A DNA stretch of 64,000 nt from Burkholderia oklahomensis C6786 (lineage in GTDB: Bacteria > Pseudomonadota > Gammaproteobacteria > Burkholderiales > Burkholderiaceae): contig NZ_CP009556.1 of the NCBI RefSeq assembly GCF_000959365.1, positions 2,728,001 through 2,792,000 of the forward strand, read 5' to 3'. The stretch's first letter is position 1, and every line of letters starts with the position of its first letter. This document shows positions 17,779 to 26,008 of this stretch, one piece after another. The translations under genes were made by a program, and so were the position numbers. The notes under the pieces were generated by a model, which saw nothing but the letters and a program-made list of their open reading frames with translations, had not been told where the DNA came from and searched no databases.

Positions 17779-18678
17779 CTACGACAGCGCCGGCATCTGC
17801 CCGAGCGGCGCGAGCGCCTCGCCCTGCGCCGCGTCCCGCGCCGCGCTCGCCCGCTCCTCGCCGAAGAAGCTCAGGACCGTCGAGCGAACCTGCTCCTGCT
17901 GCTGCCGCCCTTCGAGATCCAGGAAGTGGCCCGCCTGGCGGATCGTCGCAAACTCCGCCCGGCGCACGTACGCGCCGAGCCGGCGCACGTCCGACGACGT
18001 CGTGTACTCGTCCAGCTCGCCGTTGACGAACTTCACGTCGCAGCCGATGTTGCGGAATTCCGGCAGATACTGCTCCGGCTGCATCGACAGGATCTGGTCG
18101 ACGTGGAACGCCACCTGGTCCTGCTCCTTGCGCGGCAGCTTCGTCAGGTAGCGGTAGTTGTACAGCTTCATGATCCGCGGCAGGTAGCGCCCCACCGTGT
18201 CGTTCAGCAGTTGCGCCGCCTTCAGGTTCTCGCCCGCCGCGATGTGGTCGCGCGCGCGCGTCACGTAGTCCGTCATCGCGTCGTTCAGGAACGGCGAGAA
18301 CGACGCGATCACCGCCCGGCGCACGCTCGCGCAGCCCCGCGCCAGCGCGAACAGCGACGCCACCCCGCCCCACGACACCGACAGCAGATAACTCGGCGCG
18401 AACCGCGCCGCCAGGTACAGCAGAATCTCGACCTCGTCGTCCTTCGTCAGAATGTACTCGCCCGGATTGTGCTGCCGCGACTGGCCCGCGTACGGCAAGT
18501 CGAAGCACACCGCGTTCAGGCGCTCGCCCAGGTAACGGATCGTCTGGCCGAACGACGCGGTCGTCGCCAGTGCGCCGTTGACGAGGATGACCGTCTCGAA
18601 GGCCGGATCGAACACGTGACGCTCGACGTGGACCTTCAGTCCGTTCGGCAGCGCTACGACCTGTTTCTCGATAGGCAT
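17779..18678 (-). CDS. rhlA: 3-(3-hydroxyalkanoyloxy)alkanoate synthase
   Basis: A 299-residue alpha/beta-hydrolase-fold enzyme, the size of RhlA. It condenses two 3-hydroxyacyl chains from ACP (or CoA) into the lipid moiety of rhamnolipids. The nucleophile elbow LSVSWGG (Ser102) and the late 'IRQAGHFLDLEG' catalytic histidine are visible. In Burkholderia the chains are typically C14, but chain length cannot be read here. The start ATG at 18678 (MPIEKQVVALPNG) has a GGGAGAT site; upstream in-frame sequence is non-family. It is first in the rhl operon. An unusual AT-rich, palindrome-bearing region lies 350-420 bp upstream. Confidence 0.93.
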   Translation of the reverse strand: MPIEKQVVALPNGLKVHVERHVFDPAFETVILVNGALATTASFGQTIRYLGERLNAVCFDLPYAGQSRQHNPGEYILTKDDEVEILLYLAARFAPSYLLSVSWGGVASLFALARGCASVRRAVIASFSPFLNDAMTDYVTRARDHIAAGENLKAAQLLNDTVGRYLPRIMKLYNYRYLTKLPRKEQDQVAFHVDQILSMQPEQYLPEFRNIGCDVKFVNGELDEYTTSSDVRRLGAYVRRAEFATIRQAGHFLDLEGRQQQEQVRSTVLSFFGEERASAARDAAQGEALAPLGQMPALS

Positions 18679-19254
18679 GGCGTATCTCCCGCATCTGCTC
18701 GGCAAATGAGCTGATCCCGCGCCCCTCCCTCGAAGGACGCCTCCATGTAGCCGCCCGCCCTCCCGCGCGATCTGCCCGCCCTGCCTCGCGCGCGCCGTGA
18801 CGGCTACCCACTCGCCGGAGCCGCGCATCGCCTCGTCCCGATTCCAACCGGCAATACGCTCCCCCGGGCCCGCCGCGGTCACCCCGCTTCCCTCGGCCCG
18901 TGGTCTCCAGCGCCTCTATCTCGCATGACGCCTCTTGAGGAAATAACCGCTTTCCGACGCCTTGCCGCCCGCATTACCGCCGCGCGGTGACGTGCTTTAT
19001 GAAATGAGGATTCTGCGATGCAGCATAAGATATCGATTCCTAAATGTAAACATTTTTGAATCGATTTTCGATTTTTGAGCGAGTCTCAAAAATGCACTTA
19101 CTTATCACCATCATATCAATATGGAATTTTCAAATAAGCTTAATCGAGTATTTACGGCACCGCTTCTGAAAGACGACCGCGTCCCGTCATCGCGTTCCAT
19201 ATTCGCGCGACGAATAATCCCGCCTCCCGACGCATCGAAGCGCGCTGGCCGGAA
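18679..19254. promoter_or_regulatory. Gap upstream of rhlA with nested palindrome and second hairpin
   Basis: No gene is seen. From about 18950 to 19150 the sequence becomes clearly AT-rich. It contains a 34-bp nested palindrome at 19032-19065: outer arms ATCGATTC/GAATCGAT and inner arms AAATG/CATTT around TAAA. Six bases later an AT hairpin follows: ATTTTTGAG (19071-19079), five bases, then CTCAAAAAT (19085-19093). These lie between the 3' end of the secretion operon and the rhl promoter. They may be regulator sites or transcription barriers; no T-tract supports classical termination. Confidence 0.5.
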
Positions 19255-19626
19255 TCAATGCCCGCCGCTCGCGAGCCCCATGTACATCACGCGGCTGTTG
19301 TCCGACGGGTCGACCATCACCCGCACCCGCTCGCCGATACGCGGAATATTCCCCAAATCGACGAACTGCTTGATCGTCACGTCCCACGATGCGCCATTGT
19401 GGTGAATGCGCAGATCGATCCGCATCATCGGCACGTTATTCAGCGTCACGCCGGTTTGACCGATATTCACGACGTCGGCAACGGCCTCATAACCGTTCTT
19501 CACGACGGTCTGAGCCCGAACCGACGACATGACCGTCGACAGGGTCATTGACGTCGTCACTACCACGAAAATCAGGACAATCGCCACCAATACGCCGACG
19601 ACACTGATTATCGAAGTCTGGAACAT
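19255..19626 (-). CDS. Small membrane-anchored protein of unknown function
   Basis: A 123-residue protein with one N-terminal membrane helix (about residues 5-30, 'IISVVGVLVAIVLIFVVVTT') and a soluble C-terminal part rich in beta-strand pattern ('GVTLNNVPMMRIDLRIHHNG' ... 'IPRIGERVRVMVDPSDNSRV'). That part resembles the small domains that follow TM segments in DUF3592-like proteins. The start ATG at 19626 has an AAAGGGAGCG ribosome site. It is the last gene on the minus strand of the secretion cluster, but a strong 16-bp-stem hairpin lies between it and the preceding gene, so it may be a separate unit. I do not recognise a function. Confidence 0.75.
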   Translation of the reverse strand: MFQTSIISVVGVLVAIVLIFVVVTTSMTLSTVMSSVRAQTVVKNGYEAVADVVNIGQTGVTLNNVPMMRIDLRIHHNGASWDVTIKQFVDLGNIPRIGERVRVMVDPSDNSRVMYMGLASGGH

Positions 19627-19735
19627 AAATACGCTCCCTTTTCGTCAATAAGACACTCCTGGTTGATTTCGAGAAGAGCCTCGATTACTCCGCCCATAAA
19701 CCGACGTTTATACGATAGTTTTGTGATCATTCAAG

Positions 19736-19776
19736 CGGCTTTCGCGACGCGGATGCGACGCGCGTCGCGAAAGCCG
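19736..19776. terminator. Strong hairpin between two small genes at the end of the secretion operon
   Basis: Perfect 16-bp inverted repeat (CGGCTTTCGCGACGCG at 19736-19751, its complement at 19761-19776) with a 9-nt loop, 60 bp after the stop of the 93-residue secreted-protein gene. No U-run follows on the minus strand, so it may act as a 3' mRNA stabiliser or a partial terminator for the type VI operon rather than a classical intrinsic terminator. Confidence 0.6.
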
Positions 19777-19836
19777 TCCGGCTCGCCGCCACCGCCCGTG
19801 CAATAGCCGCTTGCCGGCGCGATGCGCGGCCGACCG

Positions 19837-20118
19837 TTACTTGCGCGCTTCGCTCAGCGTCGCGTCGCTCGTCTCCGTCGTCGAAGACGTCGATGAAGGC
19901 GACGACGACGGCGAGCGCACCGTCTCGATCGCCTTGCGCGTGCGCGAGGACGTCGCCTGCACCGCCTCGTCGGTCGCCGAGCGCACGCCCTGGTTGACCT
20001 GCGACGTCGCCGCCTGCGTCACCTGCTCCTTCACCGACTGAAACAGCTGGCCCAGCTGCGCATGGCTGTTCACCGAGATGAGCCCCACCACGACCCCTGC
20101 CAAGATTCGTTTCGACAT
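19837..20118 (-). CDS. Small exported protein, candidate TseM-like metal-scavenging effector
   Basis: A 93-residue protein with an N-terminal signal peptide (MSKRILAGVVVGLISVNSHA) and a polar mature part: a helical Gln/Val-rich segment, then a Ser/Thr/Glu-rich tail. Start ATG 20118 with GGAGATATTTCG before it. No enzyme domain is visible. It follows tssM in the operon. From memory, the B. thailandensis T6SS-4 locus, next to a rhamnolipid operon, carries small proteins at this place described as secreted manganese and zinc scavengers (TseM, TseZ). The match is by position and size only. A periplasmic accessory protein is the alternative. Confidence 0.6.
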   Translation of the reverse strand: MSKRILAGVVVGLISVNSHAQLGQLFQSVKEQVTQAATSQVNQGVRSATDEAVQATSSRTRKAIETVRSPSSSPSSTSSTTETSDATLSEARK

Positions 20119-20271
20119 CGAAATATCTCCATCCTCACAATAGATTGAAACGAGCGCGCCGGCGCGCGCCCGATACTCGCCTGTGCATCGCCAGGCGTCG
20201 CGCGACGCGCGACGACGCCCGCGCGCGAAGCGCGCCGACGCCGACGCAACTGCCCACGCAGCCAAACCGCA

Positions 20272-20631
20272 TCACTTGCCCGTCCTGAACGGCGCGAAGA
20301 AGATCGACGGCATTTCCTCCGGGAAGCCGACGGCGTTGGTCGGACGCAGATCGCGCATGTCGACGTTGAAGTCGTAGGTCTTCTGACGCTGCTGGTTGTC
20401 CTGATGAATCATCACCTGCTTGTCGACCGCGGACTTGATCGTCGACATGTGCTCGAGCATCTTCGAGCCGACCTGCTGCACGTTGCCGATCAGACTGCTC
20501 GCGTTGCTCGACGACGCCGTCGACAGATCCGGAATCGAGTTGATGAACGGCTGCGCCATCGAGCCGCTCGCGTCCTGCCCGTACTGGTGCGCGTTGCTGC
20601 ATGCGGAGAAGATTTCCTTCGGATCAATCAT
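20272..20631 (-). CDS. Small soluble T6SS-associated protein, candidate TseZ-like effector
   Basis: A 119-residue protein with no signal peptide or membrane segment. Its sequence is Ser/Asn/Gln-rich in the middle ('IPDLSTASSSNASSLIGNVQ') with a predicted helix 'KMLEHMSTIKSAVDKQVMIH' and a C-terminal 'MRDLRPTNAVGFPEEMPSIF'. One Cys and several His (residues about 11-75) could bind metal. Start ATG 20631 with a clear AAAGGAG site. It is 58 bp downstream of tssM and evidently part of the operon. Lack of a signal peptide fits a cytosolic T6SS substrate. The TseZ comparison is positional recollection, not alignment. Confidence 0.6.
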   Translation of the reverse strand: MIDPKEIFSACSNAHQYGQDASGSMAQPFINSIPDLSTASSSNASSLIGNVQQVGSKMLEHMSTIKSAVDKQVMIHQDNQQRQKTYDFNVDMRDLRPTNAVGFPEEMPSIFFAPFRTGK

Positions 20632-20689
20632 GTCCTGCTCCTTTCTAGTGTGCGCGCCCTTCGGCGCATGAATACCGATGCTCGACGCA

Positions 20690-23600
20690 TCACGACGGAC
20701 ACCTGAACGACTGCAGGATGCCCGACCATATCGGCGACGGCAGCGTCAATGCCTGCCACTCGACCCGAACCGTCCCGAGGCTCGTCTGATAGAGACGCTC
20801 GCGACGGTCCGCCGTCCCCGTGCCGCCGACCGCTTGCCCCGCGTCGAAGAAGCGGAACAGCGCCCACGGCCCGTCGAACTGCAGCGTCGTCATCCGGCCG
20901 TCGACGGACTTCAGCTGCAGCTTGATCGCCAATTGCGTGTTCTGATTGGTCCAGTCGATCCGGTGCGGCGACGTCACGCCGTGCGCGAAGCGCAGCGTTT
21001 GCCCGCCGACCGCGAGCTGCGCTTCGGACAACTGCGAATCCATGTCGATGAAACGCAGCACGGTCGAAATACGCAGGTGTCCCGAATCGTCGAGCATCGC
21101 GCCGCGGATGCGATCGGCCGTCTCGTACGAGTTGAGCACGGGTTGGCTCACCATCCCGGTCGGACCGCCGTTCGCGCGCAGCGCCTGCCACGGCTTCGCC
21201 GACGTGTCGACGTATGCAGCGAGGTGATCTCGGAAGTACGTCGCCATCAGCCCTTGCGAACTGAACAATCGTTCGAAGTCCTCGACGCCCGCATCCGACT
21301 GTGCATTGCGGCGGAACGGATAGCGGCTCGTGAAGCCCTGATCGCAGACCATCTTCGTCGCGCCCGCCGCACCGCGATTGAGCAGCGCGCCCGATTCGCG
21401 CGTCGTCATCGTGCTGCCGCTGCTCACGAGGTCGAGCATGATCCCGCGCACGGGCTCCGGCTGACGCGCGGCCGTCTCCTTCAGCCGCGAGAACGCGTCG
21501 TATTGCGCAGGCAGCACCTGGCCCGCCTGCAGCGCGCCGTTGACGAGCCCGAGCTGCCGGTACAGCGGCTCGAAGAGACGCGACAGCGGATTGTTCGCAA
21601 TCGAGTTGTTACGGTTCAACTGCGCGGCGAGCTGGCGGATCGCCTGGAAGTGCTCTTCGACGACGTGCTCGGGCAACAGCACGGTCCGGTAGTGCTGGCC
21701 GCTCAGCTCGCCGACGATCTGCCGCCGCCCCTTCTCGAAGCGGTACTTCTGGCGATCGATCCAGCTGTCGATGTTGCCCTCGTCGCTCGTGCCCGTGAGC
21801 GTCGTCTCGCGCGCGGCGAAACGCAGCAGGTTCGCGAGCGGCGACTGCGCCTCCATCATCGCCGCGGCGAGCTGCGACGCGTCGTCGAGGCCCGTCACGC
21901 CGCGCACCGTCACGTCGTTCAGGAAGTTCTGCCACGCGCCGATGTAGTCCTGCAGGAACTGATTGCGCGCGGAATCGGCAAGCTTCTGCACGAGTCCGTC
22001 GATCTGGAAGCTGTTGCCCGTGAGCGTCTCGTCGCGCAGCACCCAGCTTTCTTCCTCGAGCATCGCGCGCGCGCTCTTCTGCAGCCGCGGCACGAACACG
22101 TCCGTGTAGCCCGCGCGCGTGAACCAGCCGGATACCACGGTGTCGGTCGACGGCACGTTGCTGCGCATGCGCAGGCTCATCGCCGCCTCGAAGCCCGCCG
22201 CGCGCGACAGCGAGATGTCGTTGACCTGCTGCGGCAGCCCTTGCGCGTGGATGTGCTGCAGCACGCGCGTGACGAGCGGAATCTGCGCGGCCTTCGCGCG
22301 CGCCGAGCGCACGAGGTTCGCGTCCTCCGGCGTCGCCGGCACGTTCTTCAGCGAGATCAGCGTGCGCACGTGCGCGAGCAGCGCGCGCCGGTCGTCGTCC
22401 GAATACTGGCCGCCCGACAGCGCGTCCCAGCGGCCGTCGAGCCAGCGCACGACGTCGTCCGCCGAACGGCGATCAGGACGGCAAAGCATCAGATAGATCT
22501 TCAGCGTCTGGTAGATGTCGCCTGCGCCGCCGTCGACCTGCGACACGAGCGTGCGCCGCACTTCGTTGTACAGCTCCGGCATCAGCATCTTCTGCAGATG
22601 GCGGTAATAAGTGTCGCGCGCCGTCTCGGCGACGAGCCCATGCTCGAAGTACGGCGTCGCCATCCCTTGCGCGGCGTCCTCGGCCTGCAGCTGCGCGTAG
22701 CGCATCTGGTTCGCGATCTCGATGAGCGGCGAGCCGCCGTCGTTGCCGTACGACACCTCGGCCTGCGCAAGCCGCTTCGCCTCTGTGAACTGCGCCCACA
22801 CGCCGTCCAGATAATCGCGCTCGGTGACATAGCCCCAGCCGAACCACAGCAACAGGCCCAACACGACGATCGGCACCGCGCCCCAGCGCAGCGCCTCGCC
22901 CAGGCGGCCCCGCCACGACTTCGGGCCGCTCGGCCGCACCGCATCGCGCTCGAGCGACACTTGCCGGATGAGCGGCGTCCACAGGTCGTTCAACGCCCGC
23001 GACGGCACGGGCAGCCCCGATGATCCGGGGCCGGCGGCGCCCGCCGGATGCGCATCCGCGAGCTCGGCCATCGAGCCGAGCCACACGCCGCGCAACCGCG
23101 CGGCCGTATGCGTCTCGCCCGGCGCGAGTGCGACGTGCAGCCACGCGACGAGCGCCTTCTGCATGCGGCTCAGCGTCTCGACGAAGCGCAGCTGCGCATG
23201 GTTCATCGTGACTTCGGTCGCGGCAGGCGCCGAATACAGCACCTGCTGCTGAACCCGCTGCTGCAGCCCTTGCAGCGCGTGATGCCAGGTCGCATCCGCG
23301 CGCGCCGCATCGGCTTCGGCGCCGTCGTCGGGCAAGCTGAAGCCGACACCCTTCGCCCACTTCGACGCGTCGAGCAGCGACAGCGTCGACACCGCGCCGT
23401 CGAGCCGATCGAGCCCGTTCAGCGCGACGTACACCTGCACCTGCTGGCCGAACGCCTCGCGCATTTCGTCGAGCCGCGCACGCACCGAATCGGCGAGACG
23501 CTTGCGCGCGTCGAGCGGCGCATCGACCATGTCGACGCCGTCGAGGCACAGCACGACGCCGCTGATCGGCGCGCCCTTGCGCAGCCGCCGCATCCCGCGC

Positions 23601-24193
23601 AGCAGCTTGCGCCATGCATCGAGCTCGGCCTCGTCGACGCCCGCGCGCAGGCTCCAGCGACCGCCGACGTCGAACCACACCGCGTCGCGCGTGATGCGGA
23701 AGTTGAAGTCGTCGCCGCGTCCGTACGTCGCGTCGGAGCCGAGCACGCGGTCCTGCAGCGAGCCGGACACGCTGACCGCCTTCGCGACGAGGCTCGACTT
23801 GCCGCTGCCTTCCGAACCGAGCACCAGATACCACGGCAGCATCGCGCGATGCTGGCGCGTGAGCGCGCCGACCCAGCGCTTCCAGCGGCCGCGCGGCTCC
23901 TTCTGCCAGCGCTCCTTCAACTGCTGGTCGAGGCCGCGCAGATGCTTGTCGACGAAATCGAGCTGCTTCGTCTTCGGCGCGACCTTGACCTGCCGCGGAC
24001 TCATCGCGAGCCGCGCCCAGAGCCGCGCGAGCGTCGGCCAGAAGCCCCAGATCAGCACGAGCGCGACGAGGATCTCGCGCACCCACACGGGGCCGAGCGG
24101 GTGATAGATGCCGAACGCGAAGAGCGGCCCCACCCACCAGATCAGGATCGCGATCAGAATCGCCGCGAATACTCTCAAGCTCGTGCGGATCAT
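20690..24193 (-). CDS. tssM: T6SS membrane-complex protein TssM (IcmF)
   Basis: A 1167-residue inner-membrane protein, the usual TssM size. It has two N-terminal membrane helices (about residues 8-30 and 40-56), a cytoplasmic NTPase-like domain with Walker A GSEGSGKS (126-133), a third helix ('AVPIVVLGLLLWFGWGYV', about residue 440), and a long periplasmic region ending in the beta-domain that contacts TssJ. With TssJ and TssL it makes the envelope-spanning core that docks the baseplate. The start overlaps the tssL stop by four bases. The Walker A motif is intact, so ATP use is possible. Confidence 0.96.
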   Translation of the reverse strand: MIRTSLRVFAAILIAILIWWVGPLFAFGIYHPLGPVWVREILVALVLIWGFWPTLARLWARLAMSPRQVKVAPKTKQLDFVDKHLRGLDQQLKERWQKEPRGRWKRWVGALTRQHRAMLPWYLVLGSEGSGKSSLVAKAVSVSGSLQDRVLGSDATYGRGDDFNFRITRDAVWFDVGGRWSLRAGVDEAELDAWRKLLRGMRRLRKGAPISGVVLCLDGVDMVDAPLDARKRLADSVRARLDEMREAFGQQVQVYVALNGLDRLDGAVSTLSLLDASKWAKGVGFSLPDDGAEADAARADATWHHALQGLQQRVQQQVLYSAPAATEVTMNHAQLRFVETLSRMQKALVAWLHVALAPGETHTAARLRGVWLGSMAELADAHPAGAAGPGSSGLPVPSRALNDLWTPLIRQVSLERDAVRPSGPKSWRGRLGEALRWGAVPIVVLGLLLWFGWGYVTERDYLDGVWAQFTEAKRLAQAEVSYGNDGGSPLIEIANQMRYAQLQAEDAAQGMATPYFEHGLVAETARDTYYRHLQKMLMPELYNEVRRTLVSQVDGGAGDIYQTLKIYLMLCRPDRRSADDVVRWLDGRWDALSGGQYSDDDRRALLAHVRTLISLKNVPATPEDANLVRSARAKAAQIPLVTRVLQHIHAQGLPQQVNDISLSRAAGFEAAMSLRMRSNVPSTDTVVSGWFTRAGYTDVFVPRLQKSARAMLEEESWVLRDETLTGNSFQIDGLVQKLADSARNQFLQDYIGAWQNFLNDVTVRGVTGLDDASQLAAAMMEAQSPLANLLRFAARETTLTGTSDEGNIDSWIDRQKYRFEKGRRQIVGELSGQHYRTVLLPEHVVEEHFQAIRQLAAQLNRNNSIANNPLSRLFEPLYRQLGLVNGALQAGQVLPAQYDAFSRLKETAARQPEPVRGIMLDLVSSGSTMTTRESGALLNRGAAGATKMVCDQGFTSRYPFRRNAQSDAGVEDFERLFSSQGLMATYFRDHLAAYVDTSAKPWQALRANGGPTGMVSQPVLNSYETADRIRGAMLDDSGHLRISTVLRFIDMDSQLSEAQLAVGGQTLRFAHGVTSPHRIDWTNQNTQLAIKLQLKSVDGRMTTLQFDGPWALFRFFDAGQAVGGTGTADRRERLYQTSLGTVRVEWQALTLPSPIWSGILQSFRCPS

Positions 24194-25983
24194 GGCTGAC
24201 GTCCCTCCGTGGTCGGTCCCGTTGCTGGCGTCGGTGCTTGCTTCGTGGTTGGCATCGTGGCCGGCGTCGCGGTCGTGATCTCCGTGGTCGCATACGGCAA
24301 TTGCCCTTCAGGCGCGATCTCGACGCCTTCCGGCATCGCCGGACGCATCGGCACCTGGCCGGGCTTCTCCGGCTGCTGCAGATTCAGGCTGCGGCCCGGT
24401 TGCGACGCACCGTCTGGAATCACCTTCCACAGCACGTCGACGCGGCGGTTGCGCTCGTACGCGGCGGCCGTCTTCGCGGTGTCGATCGGTTGCGCGTCGC
24501 CGCGCCCCGAATACTCGATGTTGCGCTGCACCGCGTTCTCCGGCGCACGCGCGCCGCCCGGCAGCGCGGTCGCGCGCAGCTCGTCGGCCACCGTGCGCGC
24601 CCGCGCCTCCGACAGCGCCTGGTTGTCCGGGAACTCGCTCGTGCGGATCGGCCGCGAATCGGTGTGGCCGATCACCTCGAGGTCGCCCGGCCAGGGCGCG
24701 AACGCGAGGCCGAGCCGCTCGATGTTGTGCATGAAGTCCGGCCGGACCTTCGCCTTGCCGACGTCGAACGCGCCGTCGCTCTTGAACACGAGCAGCCACC
24801 CTTGCGGGTGCTTGTACGCGGTGAGCCACCCTTCGGTGAGGATCTGCGGCAGCGGCGGCGGCAGCGTCTCGGCGATGTTGATCGTGCGCGTCGGCGGCAT
24901 CCACGCGGCGAGCGCGTTGCGGATCGGCCGCCCCTGCGAATCGAGCCAGAGGCTGATCGCGCCGTAGGCGAGCACGAGCACGCCGAGCGCGACGGCCGCC
25001 GAGCGGCCGGCCGTCCACCACGAGCGACGCCGCGTCGCGGGCGCGACGAGCTCGGTGCCGAGCGGCTCGGGCGGCACGTGATGCCAGATCAGCGCATGCA
25101 GTTGCGAGCGCAGGTCCTGCAGCAGCACGTCGCCGCGGTCGAGCACGCGATAGCGGCCCTGCCAGCCGAGCGACAGGATCAGTTCGTAGAACGACAGAAG
25201 CGGGACCGGCGGCTCGTCGGCCTTCATCCAGCGCGACAGGTCGGAGAACGCGTCTTCGCCGCCCCATGCGTCATCGTGGAATTCGACGAGCAGGCTGCGC
25301 TCGCCGTCATACACGACCTGCGAATGCTCGCGCGCCGAATCGTTGACGGTCTCGTCGAGATACGTGCAAAGCAGGTACGACGCGTCGCGGATCTGCTCCC
25401 ATTCGCAGCCGGAGCCCGCGAGCCGCTCGCGATAGAGCCGCACTTCGAGCCCGAGCTGCGTGCGGATCGCGGCCTGGTTGAGCGGACCCGCCGCGAGATG
25501 CCGCTGAAGCTGCAGCACCGCGGGCAGCGCGTGCGACACGAATGGATTGGTCCAGCTCGCCTGCTGCAGCCCCGCCTTCATGATCGCCGCCTGCTCGCCT
25601 TGCTGGCTGTAGACGACGGGCGCCGCCGCCCGTGCGTCGGCCGGCGCCTGCCCGCCGCCCGGCACCGGAAACTGCAGCACAGCCGGATTGCGCGGCGAGC
25701 CGTCGGCGTGCGGGTACGCGTCGGGCACGGGGCTCGCGCCGGGCGCGGCGGCCGCAGACGACGCGAAACTCGGCGCGCCCGAGCTCGCCGCCGCGCCGCC
25801 CGACGCAGCGACGTTCGTCGTGCCGGTAGTCGACACGGCGGTGCTCGACATCGCCGCGCTGGACAGCGACGACAGCGTCGGTATGCGCGTCGCGAGATCC
25901 GGGTTCGCCGCGGCGCGATCGAGCATGTTGGATGCCATCGATACGCGGCGCAGCGTGGTGGAGAGGTTTCGTAGCAGGCTCAT
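24190..25983 (-). CDS. tssL: T6SS TssL (DotU) with N-terminal extension and C-terminal OmpA domain
   Basis: A 597-residue protein. Residues 1-125 are an Ala/Ser/Thr/Pro-rich extension not needed by the family. A DotU cytoplasmic domain follows (about 130-320; 'YLLCTYLDETVNDSA', 'SFYELILSLGWQGRYRV'), then one membrane helix (about 328-346). The C-terminus is an OmpA-type peptidoglycan-binding domain (about 395-525; 'VIGHTDSRPI', 'LSEARARTVADEL') and a Pro/Thr tail. The OmpA domain marks a 'specialised' TssL that anchors the secretion machine to the cell wall itself, so no separate TagL is required. Four-base overlap with tssM indicates coupling. Confidence 0.95.
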   Translation of the reverse strand: MSLLRNLSTTLRRVSMASNMLDRAAANPDLATRIPTLSSLSSAAMSSTAVSTTGTTNVAASGGAAASSGAPSFASSAAAAPGASPVPDAYPHADGSPRNPAVLQFPVPGGGQAPADARAAAPVVYSQQGEQAAIMKAGLQQASWTNPFVSHALPAVLQLQRHLAAGPLNQAAIRTQLGLEVRLYRERLAGSGCEWEQIRDASYLLCTYLDETVNDSAREHSQVVYDGERSLLVEFHDDAWGGEDAFSDLSRWMKADEPPVPLLSFYELILSLGWQGRYRVLDRGDVLLQDLRSQLHALIWHHVPPEPLGTELVAPATRRRSWWTAGRSAAVALGVLVLAYGAISLWLDSQGRPIRNALAAWMPPTRTINIAETLPPPLPQILTEGWLTAYKHPQGWLLVFKSDGAFDVGKAKVRPDFMHNIERLGLAFAPWPGDLEVIGHTDSRPIRTSEFPDNQALSEARARTVADELRATALPGGARAPENAVQRNIEYSGRGDAQPIDTAKTAAAYERNRRVDVLWKVIPDGASQPGRSLNLQQPEKPGQVPMRPAMPEGVEIAPEGQLPYATTEITTATPATMPTTKQAPTPATGPTTEGRQP

Positions 25984-26008
25984 AGCAGATTGCGTCTCAT
26001 GTCGTGGT

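Noticed and set aside
20678..23023. 781-codon plus-strand open frame across tssM
   Set aside because: It is the antisense shadow of tssM, Arg/His-rich and without domains.
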